This document shows positions 1-6,996 of a stretch of DNA of 37,256 bases, in pieces (the stretch's first letter is position 1; each line of letters begins with the position of its first letter). The DNA is taken from positions 1 through 37,256 of the forward strand of contig JBEMAY010000028.1 in the NCBI GenBank assembly GCA_040274765.1. Direction: 5' to 3'. Below the pieces are notes generated by a model that had not been told where the DNA came from, did no database searches, and saw nothing but the letters and a program-made list of their open reading frames with translations. Origin of the DNA: Psychrobacillus sp040274765. Lineage in GTDB: Bacteria > Bacillota > Bacilli > Bacillales_A > Planococcaceae. Both the position numbers and the translations under genes were made by a program.

Positions 1-56
1 CTTTTTTTATGCACTTAATTGTTTCAAGACCCCAACATTTATTGTAGAGCCTAAAT

Positions 57-98
57 AAAAAGCTTAGGAACGTATGATGATACGTTCCTAAGCTTTTT
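57..98 (-). terminator. Rho-independent terminator after yuzD
   Basis: A perfect 19-bp stem (57-75 with 80-98) has a 4-nt GATG loop. A-runs and T-runs at its two ends make it usable in both directions. It lies 9 nt past the stop of the minus-strand yuzD gene. Confidence 0.9.
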
Positions 99-106
99 GC
101 GACTGT

Positions 107-433
107 TTAGTTTGCGATATATCCATACTTTTCAAGAGCCGAAAATACCGGCTTTAACTGAATATAACCTTCACCTATTACTTCCTCGTTAATCATGATC
201 AGTGGATAGAAAAACTCATCGTTGGCAATTTGATTGGCAATCGATTGTTGTTTTTCATCTTCTATCGGCTGCTCTATATCAATATATGAAAATGTTATTT
301 GATGTTCAGGAAATTTTCTGCTGATAGCGGCTTCCAACCATTCGTATGTGTCCTTTGAAGAAGGTGCATTCACACAGCTTGCGCATACTATATCGGCACC
401 GTAAACTTCTACAGTGAGCTTTTCTTGTGCCAT
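107..433 (-). CDS. yuzD: YuzD-family thioredoxin-like protein (DUF1462)
   Basis: A 108-residue protein, the usual length of YuzD. A CASC motif at residues 17-20 follows the first beta strand (LTVEVYGADIVCASC), as expected for a thioredoxin-fold protein with a redox-active or metal-binding CxxC. The second half has a Pro after a strand (FFYPLIMINEEVIGEGY), resembling the cis-Pro region of thioredoxin folds. The ATG is preceded by AAAGGGG at good spacing, and a consensus promoter lies 50 bp upstream. In B. subtilis yuzD sits beside Fe-S genes of the yut group, and here NifU-like and IscA-like genes lie within 4 kb, so a link to Fe-S or thiol chemistry is inferred. The substrate is unknown. Confidence 0.85.
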   Translation of the reverse strand: MAQEKLTVEVYGADIVCASCVNAPSSKDTYEWLEAAISRKFPEHQITFSYIDIEQPIEDEKQQSIANQIANDEFFYPLIMINEEVIGEGYIQLKPVFSALEKYGYIAN

Positions 434-482
434 AATCTACTTGTCCCCTTTATCTGTTTAATCCTTATCCCCTACACCTTAC

Positions 483-512
483 ATTATAAATGGGTTTCTG
501 AAAAGCTGTCAA
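483..512 (-). promoter_or_regulatory. Sigma-A promoter of yuzD
   Basis: On the minus strand a perfect TTGACA (507-512) and a perfect TATAAT (483-488) are separated by 18 bp. Predicted transcription starts near 476, giving a leader of about 43 nt before the yuzD ATG. Confidence 0.8.
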
Positions 513-591
513 AAGGTGAGTGAGGTTAATTTACTTTATTCTTGATTACGGATAAGGATAGTAGTTGATATTTATTATTTTTTTGTTGTAT

Positions 592-1257
592 TTAATTCTT
601 TTCCTTGCTTGGTACAATTTTAACACTAATTTTTGTAATATAATCTTCTTCATCTTTAGTGACAATTGAATGTAGTAAGCATTCCTCGTGAATATCCCCG
701 TCTAATTCGAATCCTGTCCTCTTCAAATAGTTAAAAAGGATGTTATACGTATTTCGAATTTCTTCAAATGGTCCTTTATGGTAAATGATTGCATATTCTC
801 CAGCAGGCTTCATGACGGCTGTAGGGGCGTCTGTATGACAAAACAGATAGCTTTCTGCTCCAGACTCGGGTTCCATAAAATAATCGGACTTCCAATATTC
901 TTCTTTTGGATACACAATACCATATGCTGCTGTGCTTTTGACACCCAGCATTTTATGAAAAGGGGTAAACAGTTCGTACAGTTCCTCCATTGTTTTTGTC
1001 CAGTCAATCTTCTCCGTGCTATAAACAACGGACTCAGCGGGCGCGGATTGAATCAATACTTCACCCAATACGACCTGCTCTATTTCCTTCGTTAATTCAA
1101 CCGTACGTTCAAGGAACTGTTGAATATGTTGGAGCTTTTGAATTTCTTTTGCGACTTTTTCATGTTGTTGCTTTGCTAACTGCTGTAAATCTTCCACGTT
1201 AGGCGAGCTAAAATATTGTTTAAGATCTTTAATGGGTAAATCGACTGCACGAAGCAA
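592..1257 (-). pseudogene. MerR-family regulator lacking its DNA-binding head (GyrI-like effector domain)
   Basis: The 221-residue frame begins LRAVDLPIKDLKQYF, which is the middle of a MerR-family protein just after the helix-turn-helix. A long coiled-coil helix follows (about residues 20-60), then a GyrI/AraC-type effector-binding domain (about 70-215) like that of BltR/BmrR drug-sensing regulators. The first in-frame codon is a TTG with no ribosome binding site, and an in-frame TGA lies two codons upstream. About 50 residues carrying the DNA-binding winged helix are therefore missing. Most likely a 5'-deleted relic. A stand-alone effector-binding protein is possible but has no visible translation start. 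An orphan hairpin sits at the broken end. Confidence 0.75.
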
Positions 1258-1261
1258 AGAT

Positions 1262-1306
1262 CAGGCCACTATTCAATTGAAAAGAAGTATGCAGGTGGCC
1301 TGTTTT
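1262..1306 (+). terminator. Orphan hairpin with short T-run at the breakpoint of the MerR relic
   Basis: CAGGCCAC (1262-1269) pairs with GTGGCCTG (1295-1302) and TTTT follows. No plus-strand gene ends just before it, so it may be the terminator of a gene lost in the same deletion that beheaded the MerR gene. Confidence 0.4.
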
Positions 1307-1363
1307 AATACATTCAGACATTGGTCAATATGGATTTAATATCATAAATTCCCTGATTTAGTA

Positions 1364-1372
1364 TGATATAAT
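1364..1372 (+). promoter_or_regulatory. Extended -10 promoter for the 1421 gene
   Basis: TG-A-TATAAT is a perfect extended -10 element. No good -35 is seen at 17 bp, which extended -10 promoters tolerate. It lies about 50 bp before the ATG at 1421. Confidence 0.5.
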
Positions 1373-1420
1373 ACTTTTTTATTGTAAATATTTCTAAAAT
1401 TATTGAAAAGGGAACTGAAT

Positions 1421-1837
1421 ATGACAGAACATAAGCATATACAGCAGCTCCTGGAAAAATGCTGTCTAAACGAAACAATTGATACCCTTCATTTTTGGGG
1501 ACCTGCATTACAGCTTTCAACAGACTATGGTCCCTTTGATGAAGTGACACTAAGTATTGAAGGGACATTTATGCTCACGCAAAATGGTGAAAGAAATGTG
1601 GTTAAATGGGATGCGAAGGATAAGCTTCACCATCTGACTACACTTTCATGTCAGATAATTTCATCAGTTAAGGTACTGACACCAAACAATCTTTGCCTCC
1701 GATTTGTTTCAGGTATGCAGCTAGAAGTTATCGGAGACAATAGACAATTCGAAGGCTGGCAGCTGCAAGGTAAAATGGATGATGATATCTTTCTTGTCGT
1801 AGCAGGACCGGGTAAGCAATTGACACTATTTGAATAA
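1421..1837 (+). CDS. Small hypothetical protein, DUF6188-like
   Basis: 138 residues from the ATG at 1421. This start is preferred to an in-frame TTG at 1403 because AAAAGGGA lies 7-13 nt upstream of the ATG. No signal peptide or membrane segment is visible. The C-terminus (GWQLQGKMDDDIFLVVAGPGKQLTLFE, taken in part) resembles the GW-L-G-...-VV-GPG-L-F ending of DUF6188 proteins, small beta-rich proteins often found near polymorphic-toxin or immunity loci. That family call is from memory. The stop codon overlaps the ATG of the next, apparently decayed, ORF (TAATG), so the genes were probably translationally coupled. Molecular function unknown. Confidence 0.6.
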   Translation: MTEHKHIQQLLEKCCLNETIDTLHFWGPALQLSTDYGPFDEVTLSIEGTFMLTQNGERNVVKWDAKDKLHHLTTLSCQIISSVKVLTPNNLCLRFVSGMQLEVIGDNRQFEGWQLQGKMDDDIFLVVAGPGKQLTLFE

Positions 1838-2011
1838 TGGGATGCATTAGTTTATCTCCGAAGGGCATTCATCGTGAGCATTTACCAACTTTTATTGTGA
1901 TTATTGAAAATGAAAAGATGCTTGAACAGGCTTTCGAGGAATTTTTACGGTTGCCATATTCAATTTGTAGATGCGTTTACGGGAGAGATTCACTGGATTG
2001 ATAATCGGTGA
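1837..2011 (+). pseudogene. Decayed small ORF coupled to the preceding gene
   Basis: An ATG at 1837 overlaps the previous stop (TAATG) and opens a 54-codon frame containing IVIIENEKMLEQAFEEF. Its last 15 or so codons look non-coding, whereas a neighbouring frame reads HIQFVDAFTGEIHWIDNR and stops at 2011, a protein-like tail. A single-base shift near 1950 would join them into one polypeptide of about 57 residues that ends 17 nt before the next gene. I recognise no family. It may be a remnant of a duplicated or longer gene. Confidence 0.35.
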
Positions 2012-2028
2012 AGAAAGGCGAGGTCAAC

Positions 2029-2463
2029 ATGGAACAATTTATTTTGAATGGACAAATTGTTGATGTAGATGTTCAGAAAACAAAAGAATTATATAAGGAA
2101 CTTCCCTTAATTTCTGAAAACGAACATTGTGGCTGTTCAGATTGTATTTACTATGCGAAAGCAGTTGTTCAGACATCTCCAGCAATTCAACAGTTTTTTG
2201 AACAATTTGGCGTAGATCCTAGGAAAGAAGCCGAAGTATGGAAAGCTTGTGAAAATGACGACGGTACCTACTATTATGTAGCAGACTATCATTTTATTGG
2301 CGAAATCACTAATGTTAGAGAATTAGATTGGATTGACATAGAGGGTGCGGCATTCGGATTAACAAATTATACTGGAAATTTGCCTTCATTAATAATTCCA
2401 GAAACATTCACCCCACCTATTGTTGAGATGATTGTGAAGATTAATTTACATGGAGATATCTAG
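2029..2463 (+). CDS. Hypothetical cytosolic protein with CxCxxC motif
   Basis: 144 residues from the ATG at 2029, which has AAGGCGAGG upstream; an in-frame GTG at 2008 lacks a site. A Cys cluster HCGCSDC near residues 33-39 is followed by an aromatic, acidic middle (DGTYYYVADYHFIGEI) and a hydrophobic end. No membrane helix or export signal is present. The Cys motif could bind metal. The acidic composition and position behind a DUF6188-like gene would fit an immunity-type protein, but I do not recognise the family and assign no function. It is the third member of a short plus-strand group starting at 1421. Confidence 0.6.
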   Translation: MEQFILNGQIVDVDVQKTKELYKELPLISENEHCGCSDCIYYAKAVVQTSPAIQQFFEQFGVDPRKEAEVWKACENDDGTYYYVADYHFIGEITNVRELDWIDIEGAAFGLTNYTGNLPSLIIPETFTPPIVEMIVKINLHGDI

Positions 2464-2643
2464 GGCATTAAACAGGAGTAATTATGGAACAGTCCCAATT
2501 AACACAAACAAAAAAATATGTGTAAATAAATTCACAAATTGAGCAAACAAAACAGAAAACATAATATTTCATGAATCATAGGGGAGACTAATTACCGAGG
2601 AGTTTTACGGGAGTAAACACTTCCATTTAATCAGCAATTATTC

Positions 2644-2649
2644 TATAAT
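2644..2649 (+). promoter_or_regulatory. Putative -10 box before the NifU-like gene
   Basis: A perfect TATAAT lies 27 nt before the ATG at 2676. The -35 position is poor (TTCCAT at 17 bp), so this is a partial promoter call only. Confidence 0.35.
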
Positions 2650-2675
2650 GATTGTAGCGAAAGGAGTCGATCTAT

Positions 2676-2909
2676 ATGACTGATACAATTAATGAACAAG
2701 TCCAAGAAGTTTTAGATAAATTGCGCCCATTCTTACTAAGAGACGGTGGGGACTGCGAGCTTGTTGACGTAGAAGACGGTATTGTAAAACTACGACTTTT
2801 AGGAGCATGCGGAAGCTGCCCAAGTTCTACGATCACTTTAAAAGCTGGGATTGAACGCGCTTTACTAGAGGAAGTACCTGGTATCGTAGAAGTAGAACAA
2901 GTATTTTAA
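2676..2909 (+). CDS. yutI: NifU C-terminal-domain Fe-S scaffold protein (YutI-like)
   Basis: 77 residues forming a single NifU C-terminal domain. The signature GACGSCPSS places the Fe-S-binding CxxC at residues 45-48, in the family context DGGDCELVDVEDGIVKLRL. Such Nfu proteins carry a [4Fe-4S] cluster between two subunits and pass it to target apoproteins in the cytosol. It is shorter than B. subtilis YutI (111 residues as I recall) and lacks an N-terminal extension. The start has GAAAGGAG upstream. The IscA-like gene 0.9 kb downstream and YuzD nearby make this a small Fe-S neighbourhood. Confidence 0.9.
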   Translation: MTDTINEQVQEVLDKLRPFLLRDGGDCELVDVEDGIVKLRLLGACGSCPSSTITLKAGIERALLEEVPGIVEVEQVF

Positions 2910-2925
2910 TCATAATAAATATGAA

Positions 2926-2955
2926 AAAAGAAGCCTAACTGGCTTCTTTTTCTTT
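2926..2955. terminator. Bidirectional terminator between convergent genes
   Basis: AAAAGAAGCC (2926-2935) pairs perfectly with GGCTTCTTTT (2941-2950) over a 5-nt loop. A-runs and T-runs on the two sides serve both the NifU-like gene and the convergent DUF2225 gene. Confidence 0.85.
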
Positions 2956-3629
2956 TAGCCCCTCATTTCCTGCCAACGTTCTTTAGCCATCTCAATAAGT
3001 GAAGGTTCAATAGAAGAGCTTTGTTTTTCTAGTATTTTAGAAAAATAACGTGTAGCTATATCCCTTGCTCCAATTCGTCTAGACAGTTCTGCTATCATGT
3101 AAAGGACACGTATCTCAGACATTTGGGTTCCACTATAGTCCTCTGATGAATATGAATCCATATAGCGGTCTCGCGCTATTTTTAGAAATCTGTTTTCCTC
3201 ATCTTGTTGCCCCAGTATACGGTAAAGCCAAGCTACTCTTAATGCTAAGCCAGCTATGGATACAAATTTTTCTTTCTTTAACGATGCACATAATATCCCT
3301 AACTTATAAGCAGAGATTCCTTCTTGAATGGTTCTTTCCCCACCATACGAGCGAGATGTCCAGTGTTTAGTTATATTCTCCTTAATCGCTTCTTTTACAC
3401 TTGGAGCAAAATATTTTGTGAAATCATCGGTAAACGAAAATCCACAGTGCTCACATACAAATACATTGTAAAGTAATGGGTTGATTTCTTTATTTTGATA
3501 GATTGGTTGAAAGTCTGTATCATGTGTTTCCAGCTTTATAAATTTGGAACGAATTTTAGTTGACTTAAATTTATTCTTACAATGTAAGCATACTACCTCT
3601 TTTTGATAATACGGTGGTATTTCCATCAT
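2955..3629 (-). CDS. DUF2225 protein with two CxxC knuckles and helical repeats
   Basis: 224 residues. CLHC at 14-17 and CEHC at 59-62 form a likely zinc ribbon separated by about 40 residues. From about residue 90 the chain is alpha-helical and reads like tetratricopeptide-type repeats (GISAYKLGILCASL, then DRYMDSY, then IAELSRRIGARDIATRYF). This matches the DUF2225 family of Firmicutes, which I know only as uncharacterised. The first of two adjacent ATGs has AGGGG 7 nt upstream. It stands alone on the minus strand between two Fe-S genes on the plus strand. A role in scaffolding or metal sensing is possible but not shown. Confidence 0.75.
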   Translation of the reverse strand: MMEIPPYYQKEVVCLHCKNKFKSTKIRSKFIKLETHDTDFQPIYQNKEINPLLYNVFVCEHCGFSFTDDFTKYFAPSVKEAIKENITKHWTSRSYGGERTIQEGISAYKLGILCASLKKEKFVSIAGLALRVAWLYRILGQQDEENRFLKIARDRYMDSYSSEDYSGTQMSEIRVLYMIAELSRRIGARDIATRYFSKILEKQSSSIEPSLIEMAKERWQEMRG

Positions 3630-3736
3630 TTTTTCCCCTTAGAACGCTATTATTTCTTATATTATACTGTAAAAATATGTAGAAATCGATAGCAGTTTCG
3701 AGTAGTTTTCCTTGTATAGATAGTGAAAACATTGAT

Positions 3737-3766
3737 ATTATATATACATAAGGAAGGAATGTGATC
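3737..3766 (+). promoter_or_regulatory. Probable promoter region of the IscA-like gene
   Basis: Upstream of the ATG at 3770, a TTGTAT hexamer and TATTAT are separated by about 18 bp in AT-rich DNA. The ribosome binding site AGGAAGGA follows. The boxes are weak matches, so coordinates are approximate. Confidence 0.3.
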
Positions 3767-3769
3767 TAG

Positions 3770-4132
3770 ATGACAGAAGTAGTTAATTTGTCTGAAGCGG
3801 CAGCTTACCGCGTTAAAGAGATGATGGTCCACAATGAGGAGGAAGGTTCACTTCTACGTGTTTCCGTTAACGGTGGTGGATGTAGCGGACTTTCCTATGG
3901 TATGGGATTTGAAAAAGAGAAAAACCAAGATGACCAAGTTTTACATCAGCATGGTCTAGATATCATTGTTTCCAAGGAAGATGCATCTATTCTTTTTGGA
4001 ACAGTTATCGATTACAAAGAATCGTTGATGGGTGGAGGCTTTACCATCGATAATCCAAATGCAATTGCTTCCTGTGGCTGCGGTTCATCATTTAGAACTG
4101 CTAAAAAAGAAGGTACACCGGAAAGCTGTTAA
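3770..4132 (+). CDS. yutM: IscA/HesB-family A-type Fe-S carrier (YutM/ErpA-like)
   Basis: 120 residues with the three conserved cysteines of A-type carriers: C38 in GGGCSGLSYGM, and C102 and C104 in the terminal SCGCGSSF. These ligate an Fe-S cluster or iron that is handed to client enzymes in the cytosol. Length and layout match HesB/IscA proteins closely. The ATG follows AAGGAAGGAATG. A strong terminator closes the gene, so it is monocistronic. It lies just before NDH-2 and 0.9 kb after the NifU-like scaffold, as in the corresponding B. subtilis region. Confidence 0.9.
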   Translation: MTEVVNLSEAAAYRVKEMMVHNEEEGSLLRVSVNGGGCSGLSYGMGFEKEKNQDDQVLHQHGLDIIVSKEDASILFGTVIDYKESLMGGGFTIDNPNAIASCGCGSSFRTAKKEGTPESC

Positions 4133-4142
4133 TTAATTGATG

Positions 4143-4176
4143 GAACATTTTCTTGCATTAGAAAATGTTCTTTTTT
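4143..4176 (+). terminator. Terminator of the IscA-like gene
   Basis: GAACATTTTCT (4143-4153) pairs perfectly with AGAAAATGTTC (4160-4170) across a 6-nt loop, followed by six T. Confidence 0.9.
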
Positions 4177-4326
4177 ATAAAGAAAATAGGATAGACCCTG
4201 TTAAACGGAGAAAGCTATAAGCACGAAACAATCTTTTGCAGCATGGTGCTAGCCTATATTTGATGTTTTTAATAAATACTAACAATTATCTGTATATTCA
4301 TACCTTTAGAATGTTGTTAAATAGTG

Positions 4327-4355
4327 TTGAAATCCTATTCTAAAAGGTCTAAAAT
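4327..4355 (+). promoter_or_regulatory. Sigma-A promoter of the NDH-2 gene
   Basis: TTGAAA (4327-4332) and TAAAAT (4350-4355) are separated by exactly 17 bp, about 110 bp before the GTG start, leaving a leader of about 100 nt. Confidence 0.6.
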
Positions 4356-4370
4356 AGGTATAGTGTGAAT

Positions 4371-4390
4371 TTTGTCGGAAAAATGACAAA
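4371..4390 (+). promoter_or_regulatory. Palindrome just downstream of the NDH-2 promoter (possible redox operator)
   Basis: TTTGTC and GACAAA form perfect 6-bp arms around an 8-bp spacer, starting about 9 nt past the predicted transcription start. The outer TTGT/ACAA halves recall Rex operators (TTGTGA-N6-TCACAA), but the inner bases differ. A repressor site is the natural reading; its identity is uncertain. Confidence 0.4.
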
Positions 4391-4463
4391 CTAAAAACGA
4401 ATGACCAATTATAGGTTCCATTTCGATTGTTATAAAAAATAAAAAAAGGTGGTTGCGATCTTC

Positions 4464-5675
4464 GTGAAAAGACCAACAGTTCTAGTATTAGGGGCAGGTT
4501 ACGGTGGATTATCTACGGTAGTAAACCTTCAAAAATTAGTAGGTACAGATGAAGCAGATATAATTTTAATAAATAAAAACGATTATCATTACGAATCAAC
4601 TTGGTTACATGAGGCTTCGGCTGGTACGTTAAGTCCTGATCAAGTACGTTATGATATTAAAGACGTTATCAATAAAGGAAAAGTTCAATTCGTAAAAGCT
4701 ACAGTTGAAGGAATTGATGTGAATTCTAAAAAAGTAGCAACAAGTGCTGGGGAATACACATATGATTACCTTGTAATTGGATTAGGCTTTGAAGGCGAAA
4801 CATTTGGAATTACAGGATTAGATAAATATGCTTTATCTATTGCAAACGTAAATGCAGCGCGTCAAATTCGTGACCATATCGAGTACCAATTTGCTACATG
4901 GTCTACAGAAGAAACAAGAGATGACTCTCGTTTAACAATCGTTGTAGGTGGAGCTGGATTCTCTGGTATTGAATTCTTAGGTGAATTAGGTAATCGTATA
5001 CCTGAGCTTTGTGAAGAATACGATGTACCAAAAGAAAAGGTTCGTGTTGTATGTGTTGAGGCAGCACCTATGGTTTTACCAGGATTCGATCCTGAGCTAG
5101 TGGAATATGCTGTTCGTCAATTAGAAGCTAAAGGAATTGAATTCTCTATTGGAACTCCTGTAGTAGAAGCAACTCCTGAAGGCGTTAAGATTAAAAAAGG
5201 TGAAGAAGAATTTGATTTCATCAAAGCTGGTACAGTTGTTTGGGCAGCTGGTGTCCGTGGTAACCGTCTAATTGAAACTTCTGGCATCGAAAATATGCGT
5301 GCTCGCGTTAAAGTCGAAAAAGACATGCGTGCTCCTGGTTTCCCAGATGTATTCATCGTTGGAGACTGTGCATTAATGATTAATGAAGAAATTAATCGTC
5401 CATACCCACCAACAGCTCAAATTGCTATGCAACAAGCTGTAACAGTTGCTCAAAATATCGTAGCTCTTATGAAGGGCGAAAATACGAAGGAATTTGTTCC
5501 TGCGCTTAAAGGGACAGTATGTTCTTTAGGTGAGCATGATGCAATTGGTGATGTAATGGGTAGAAAGCTAACTGGTACAAAAGCTTCTATTATGAAAAAG
5601 GTTATTGATAACCGTGCTCTTTATATGATTGGTGGAGTTCCATTGGTGATTAAAAAAGGTAAATTTAAACTATAA
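4464..5675 (+). CDS. yumB: Type II NADH:quinone dehydrogenase (NDH-2, YumB-like)
   Basis: 403 residues from the GTG at 4464, which sits 11 nt after AAAGGTGG; an earlier in-frame GTG at 4449 overlaps that site. This single-subunit, FAD-dependent, non-proton-pumping enzyme passes electrons from NADH to menaquinone at the inner face of the membrane. GAGYGG (10-15) binds FAD, and a second dinucleotide fold (GGAGFSG, about 162-168) binds NADH. The FAD-side GDCAL and a PPTAQIAMQQA quinone-site segment follow near the C-terminus. Length matches YumB. It has its own promoter with a palindrome in the leader and a strong terminator. Confidence 0.9.
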   Translation: MKRPTVLVLGAGYGGLSTVVNLQKLVGTDEADIILINKNDYHYESTWLHEASAGTLSPDQVRYDIKDVINKGKVQFVKATVEGIDVNSKKVATSAGEYTYDYLVIGLGFEGETFGITGLDKYALSIANVNAARQIRDHIEYQFATWSTEETRDDSRLTIVVGGAGFSGIEFLGELGNRIPELCEEYDVPKEKVRVVCVEAAPMVLPGFDPELVEYAVRQLEAKGIEFSIGTPVVEATPEGVKIKKGEEEFDFIKAGTVVWAAGVRGNRLIETSGIENMRARVKVEKDMRAPGFPDVFIVGDCALMINEEINRPYPPTAQIAMQQAVTVAQNIVALMKGENTKEFVPALKGTVCSLGEHDAIGDVMGRKLTGTKASIMKKVIDNRALYMIGGVPLVIKKGKFKL

Positions 5676-5688
5676 TATTAATATAACC

Positions 5689-5724
5689 AAAGCTCCTACT
5701 GAATTATTCAGTAGGAGCTTTTTT
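5689..5724 (+). terminator. Terminator of the NDH-2 gene
   Basis: AAAGCTCCTACTGA (5689-5702) pairs perfectly with TCAGTAGGAGCTTT (5708-5721) over a 5-nt loop, followed by a T-run. Confidence 0.95.
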
Positions 5725-5819
5725 GATCTCCATTTTTCGGGTGGGTATATATGTTAAAATAGGAAGTGTTGAATATGAATTTCTTATAACAAAAAATATG
5801 AAAGAGAAGGGATATATTA

Positions 5820-5996
5820 ATGCAACATAACACCGTTTTATATATTTCCATTTGCTTGATGCAACTCACGATTTTAACAAATATTGCTTTATTAGATGGA
5901 CAATGGAATGGCATAACGATGTGGTTGTGCACAGCCATATTTATTTTCTCCTCTGCCATTTTTGGCTTTAGTAGAAAAAATAACTATCGAAAATAA
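5820..5996 (+). CDS. Predicted two-helix membrane mini-protein
   Basis: 58 residues from an ATG with GAGAAGGG about 9 nt upstream. Two hydrophobic stretches (about residues 5-25 and 35-51) are split by a polar turn (LDGQWNG), and the tail is basic (SRKNNYRK). This is the pattern of a hairpin inner-membrane protein with a cytoplasmic C-terminus. No family is recognised. It lies between NDH-2 and a Nudix hydrolase on the same strand, but a strong terminator separates it from NDH-2. Coding status rests on the ribosome binding site and composition only. Confidence 0.55.
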   Translation: MQHNTVLYISICLMQLTILTNIALLDGQWNGITMWLCTAIFIFSSAIFGFSRKNNYRK

Positions 5997-6098
5997 TGCT
6001 TATAGAAAGACTGTAAGGTAGGGTGATAATTTGCTTTATCCATTCACTTGTCAGAGTAACAATGAGCCATTACACTTATTTTCAGGGAGTTGGTTTGT

Positions 6099-6593
6099 AT
6101 GTCTAAAGAGAAAAGAGGAAGTGTCTGGTTAGGAGTAGCCGGCTTAGTTTTAAATAAGAATGGGGAATGGTTAGTCGTAAAAAAGCGATACGGTGGCTTA
6201 GAAGGTAAGTGGTCACTCCCAGCCGGTTTTGTTAACGGAAATGAAACAGTGGATGAAGCAGTGCTTCGAGAGGTTTTTGAAGAAACTGCAGTAGAATGTA
6301 ATGTATTAAATATGATTGGGTTTAGAAGTGGTGTACTACAAGGGAAAATCAGTGATAATATGGCTATTTTTCTTCTAGAGCCAACAACGGATGAACCCAT
6401 TATTCAAGTCCAGCTCTCAGAGCTTTACGAGGCAACATGGGTTCATCCGACGGATCTATTACACGATGATACTGCCTCCGTTATGCTACATGAGCTAGCG
6501 GTGGCATCGTTAGAAGTAGGATTTCCAACTATAGACGGGGTAAATCCAGGCGATATATTTGGGTATACTAGTTATAAGTTATTTATAAAATAA
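6099..6593 (+). CDS. Nudix hydrolase
   Basis: 164 residues from the ATG at 6099, 9 nt after AGGGAG; an in-frame TTG at 6090 is too close to that site. The Nudix box runs from G43 to V65 (GFVNGNE, then REVFEET) and matches Gx5Ex7REUxEExGU except that Ala replaces the final Gly. The preceding strand KKRYGGLEGKWSLPAGF is typical of the fold. These enzymes cleave nucleoside diphosphate linked to another group using Mg2+ bound by the box glutamates. The substrate cannot be told from sequence. It ends in its own hairpin terminator. Confidence 0.88.
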   Translation: MSKEKRGSVWLGVAGLVLNKNGEWLVVKKRYGGLEGKWSLPAGFVNGNETVDEAVLREVFEETAVECNVLNMIGFRSGVLQGKISDNMAIFLLEPTTDEPIIQVQLSELYEATWVHPTDLLHDDTASVMLHELAVASLEVGFPTIDGVNPGDIFGYTSYKLFIK

Positions 6594-6613
6594 AATCTAA
6601 TCAAACATCCATG

Positions 6614-6655
6614 AAAGCATAAAAGCTATTGTAAGTAGTTTTTATGCTTTATTTA
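6614..6655 (+). terminator. Terminator of the Nudix gene
   Basis: AAAGCATAAAA (6614-6624) pairs with TTTTATGCTTT (6640-6650), with a 15-nt loop and a T-rich tail. Confidence 0.65.
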
Positions 6656-6733
6656 TCTTCTTTTAAATAAAAAGAATAATTTAAATAATTTCATTTTTTA
6701 GACACATTTAAATAAAAAAATGAAGGATGTTCA

Positions 6734-6762
6734 TTTACAAATATATTAATACATGATATATT
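6734..6762 (+). promoter_or_regulatory. Sigma-A promoter of yuiA
   Basis: TTTACA (6734-6739), 17-bp spacer, TATATT (6757-6762), about 40 bp before the yuiA ATG. Confidence 0.6.
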
Positions 6763-6802
6763 ATCTGAATATTATAAATAAATAATCAAGGAGGCGCTAA
6801 AA

Positions 6803-6925
6803 ATGACTAAATTACAAGAAGTAACTACAAAATCATGTCCATATTGCAAAGGGGAAGGATACTTTCAGTTAAGACTAGGAGGATCTGAAACTTGCGGTTG
6901 TTGTCAGGGAACTGGCCGAAAATAA
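6803..6925 (+). CDS. yuiA: YuiA-like mini zinc-finger protein
   Basis: 40 residues with an ideal AAGGAGGC site. Two CxxC knuckles, C12-x2-C15 followed by KGEGY and C31-x2-C34 followed by QGTG, repeat the CxxCxGxG pattern of the DnaJ zinc finger. A zinc-binding mini-protein that may act on protein folding or as an adaptor is inferred; the function of YuiA is not known to me. It has its own promoter, and the membrane protein YuiB follows 95 bp downstream, as the two genes neighbour each other in B. subtilis. Confidence 0.8.
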   Translation: MTKLQEVTTKSCPYCKGEGYFQLRLGGSETCGCCQGTGRK

Positions 6926-6967
6926 GAAAAGGGCTTTTTGACAAAAATGTGAAAAGAGATAACTGGA

Positions 6968-6996
6968 TTGAATACCTGCCTCCGTTAAGGTAAACT
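6968..6996 (+). promoter_or_regulatory. Sigma-A promoter of yuiB
   Basis: TTGAAT (6968-6973), 17-bp spacer, TAAACT (6991-6996). Transcription would start near 7003, inside the loop of the inverted repeat that spans the ribosome binding site. Confidence 0.55.

Noticed and set aside
778..1202. Plus-strand open frames opposite the MerR relic
   Set aside because: They are antisense shadows with no ribosome sites, and the minus frame has clear family similarity.
2484..2525. 13-codon frame with AGGAG upstream, after the CxCxxC gene
   Set aside because: Too short to support as a gene; it may be a remnant of a duplicated start of the preceding ORF (both begin MEQ), but the similarity is minimal.
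2955..3629. DUF2225 gene as a third Fe-S biogenesis factor
   Set aside because: The two CxxC pairs suit a zinc ribbon, and proximity to Fe-S genes alone does not support the role.
6032..6133. TTG-started 33-codon frame with a ribosome-like site just before and overlapping the Nudix gene
   Set aside because: No protein-like character, and it overlaps the Nudix start out of frame; the AGGGAG and ATG at 6099 explain the region better.
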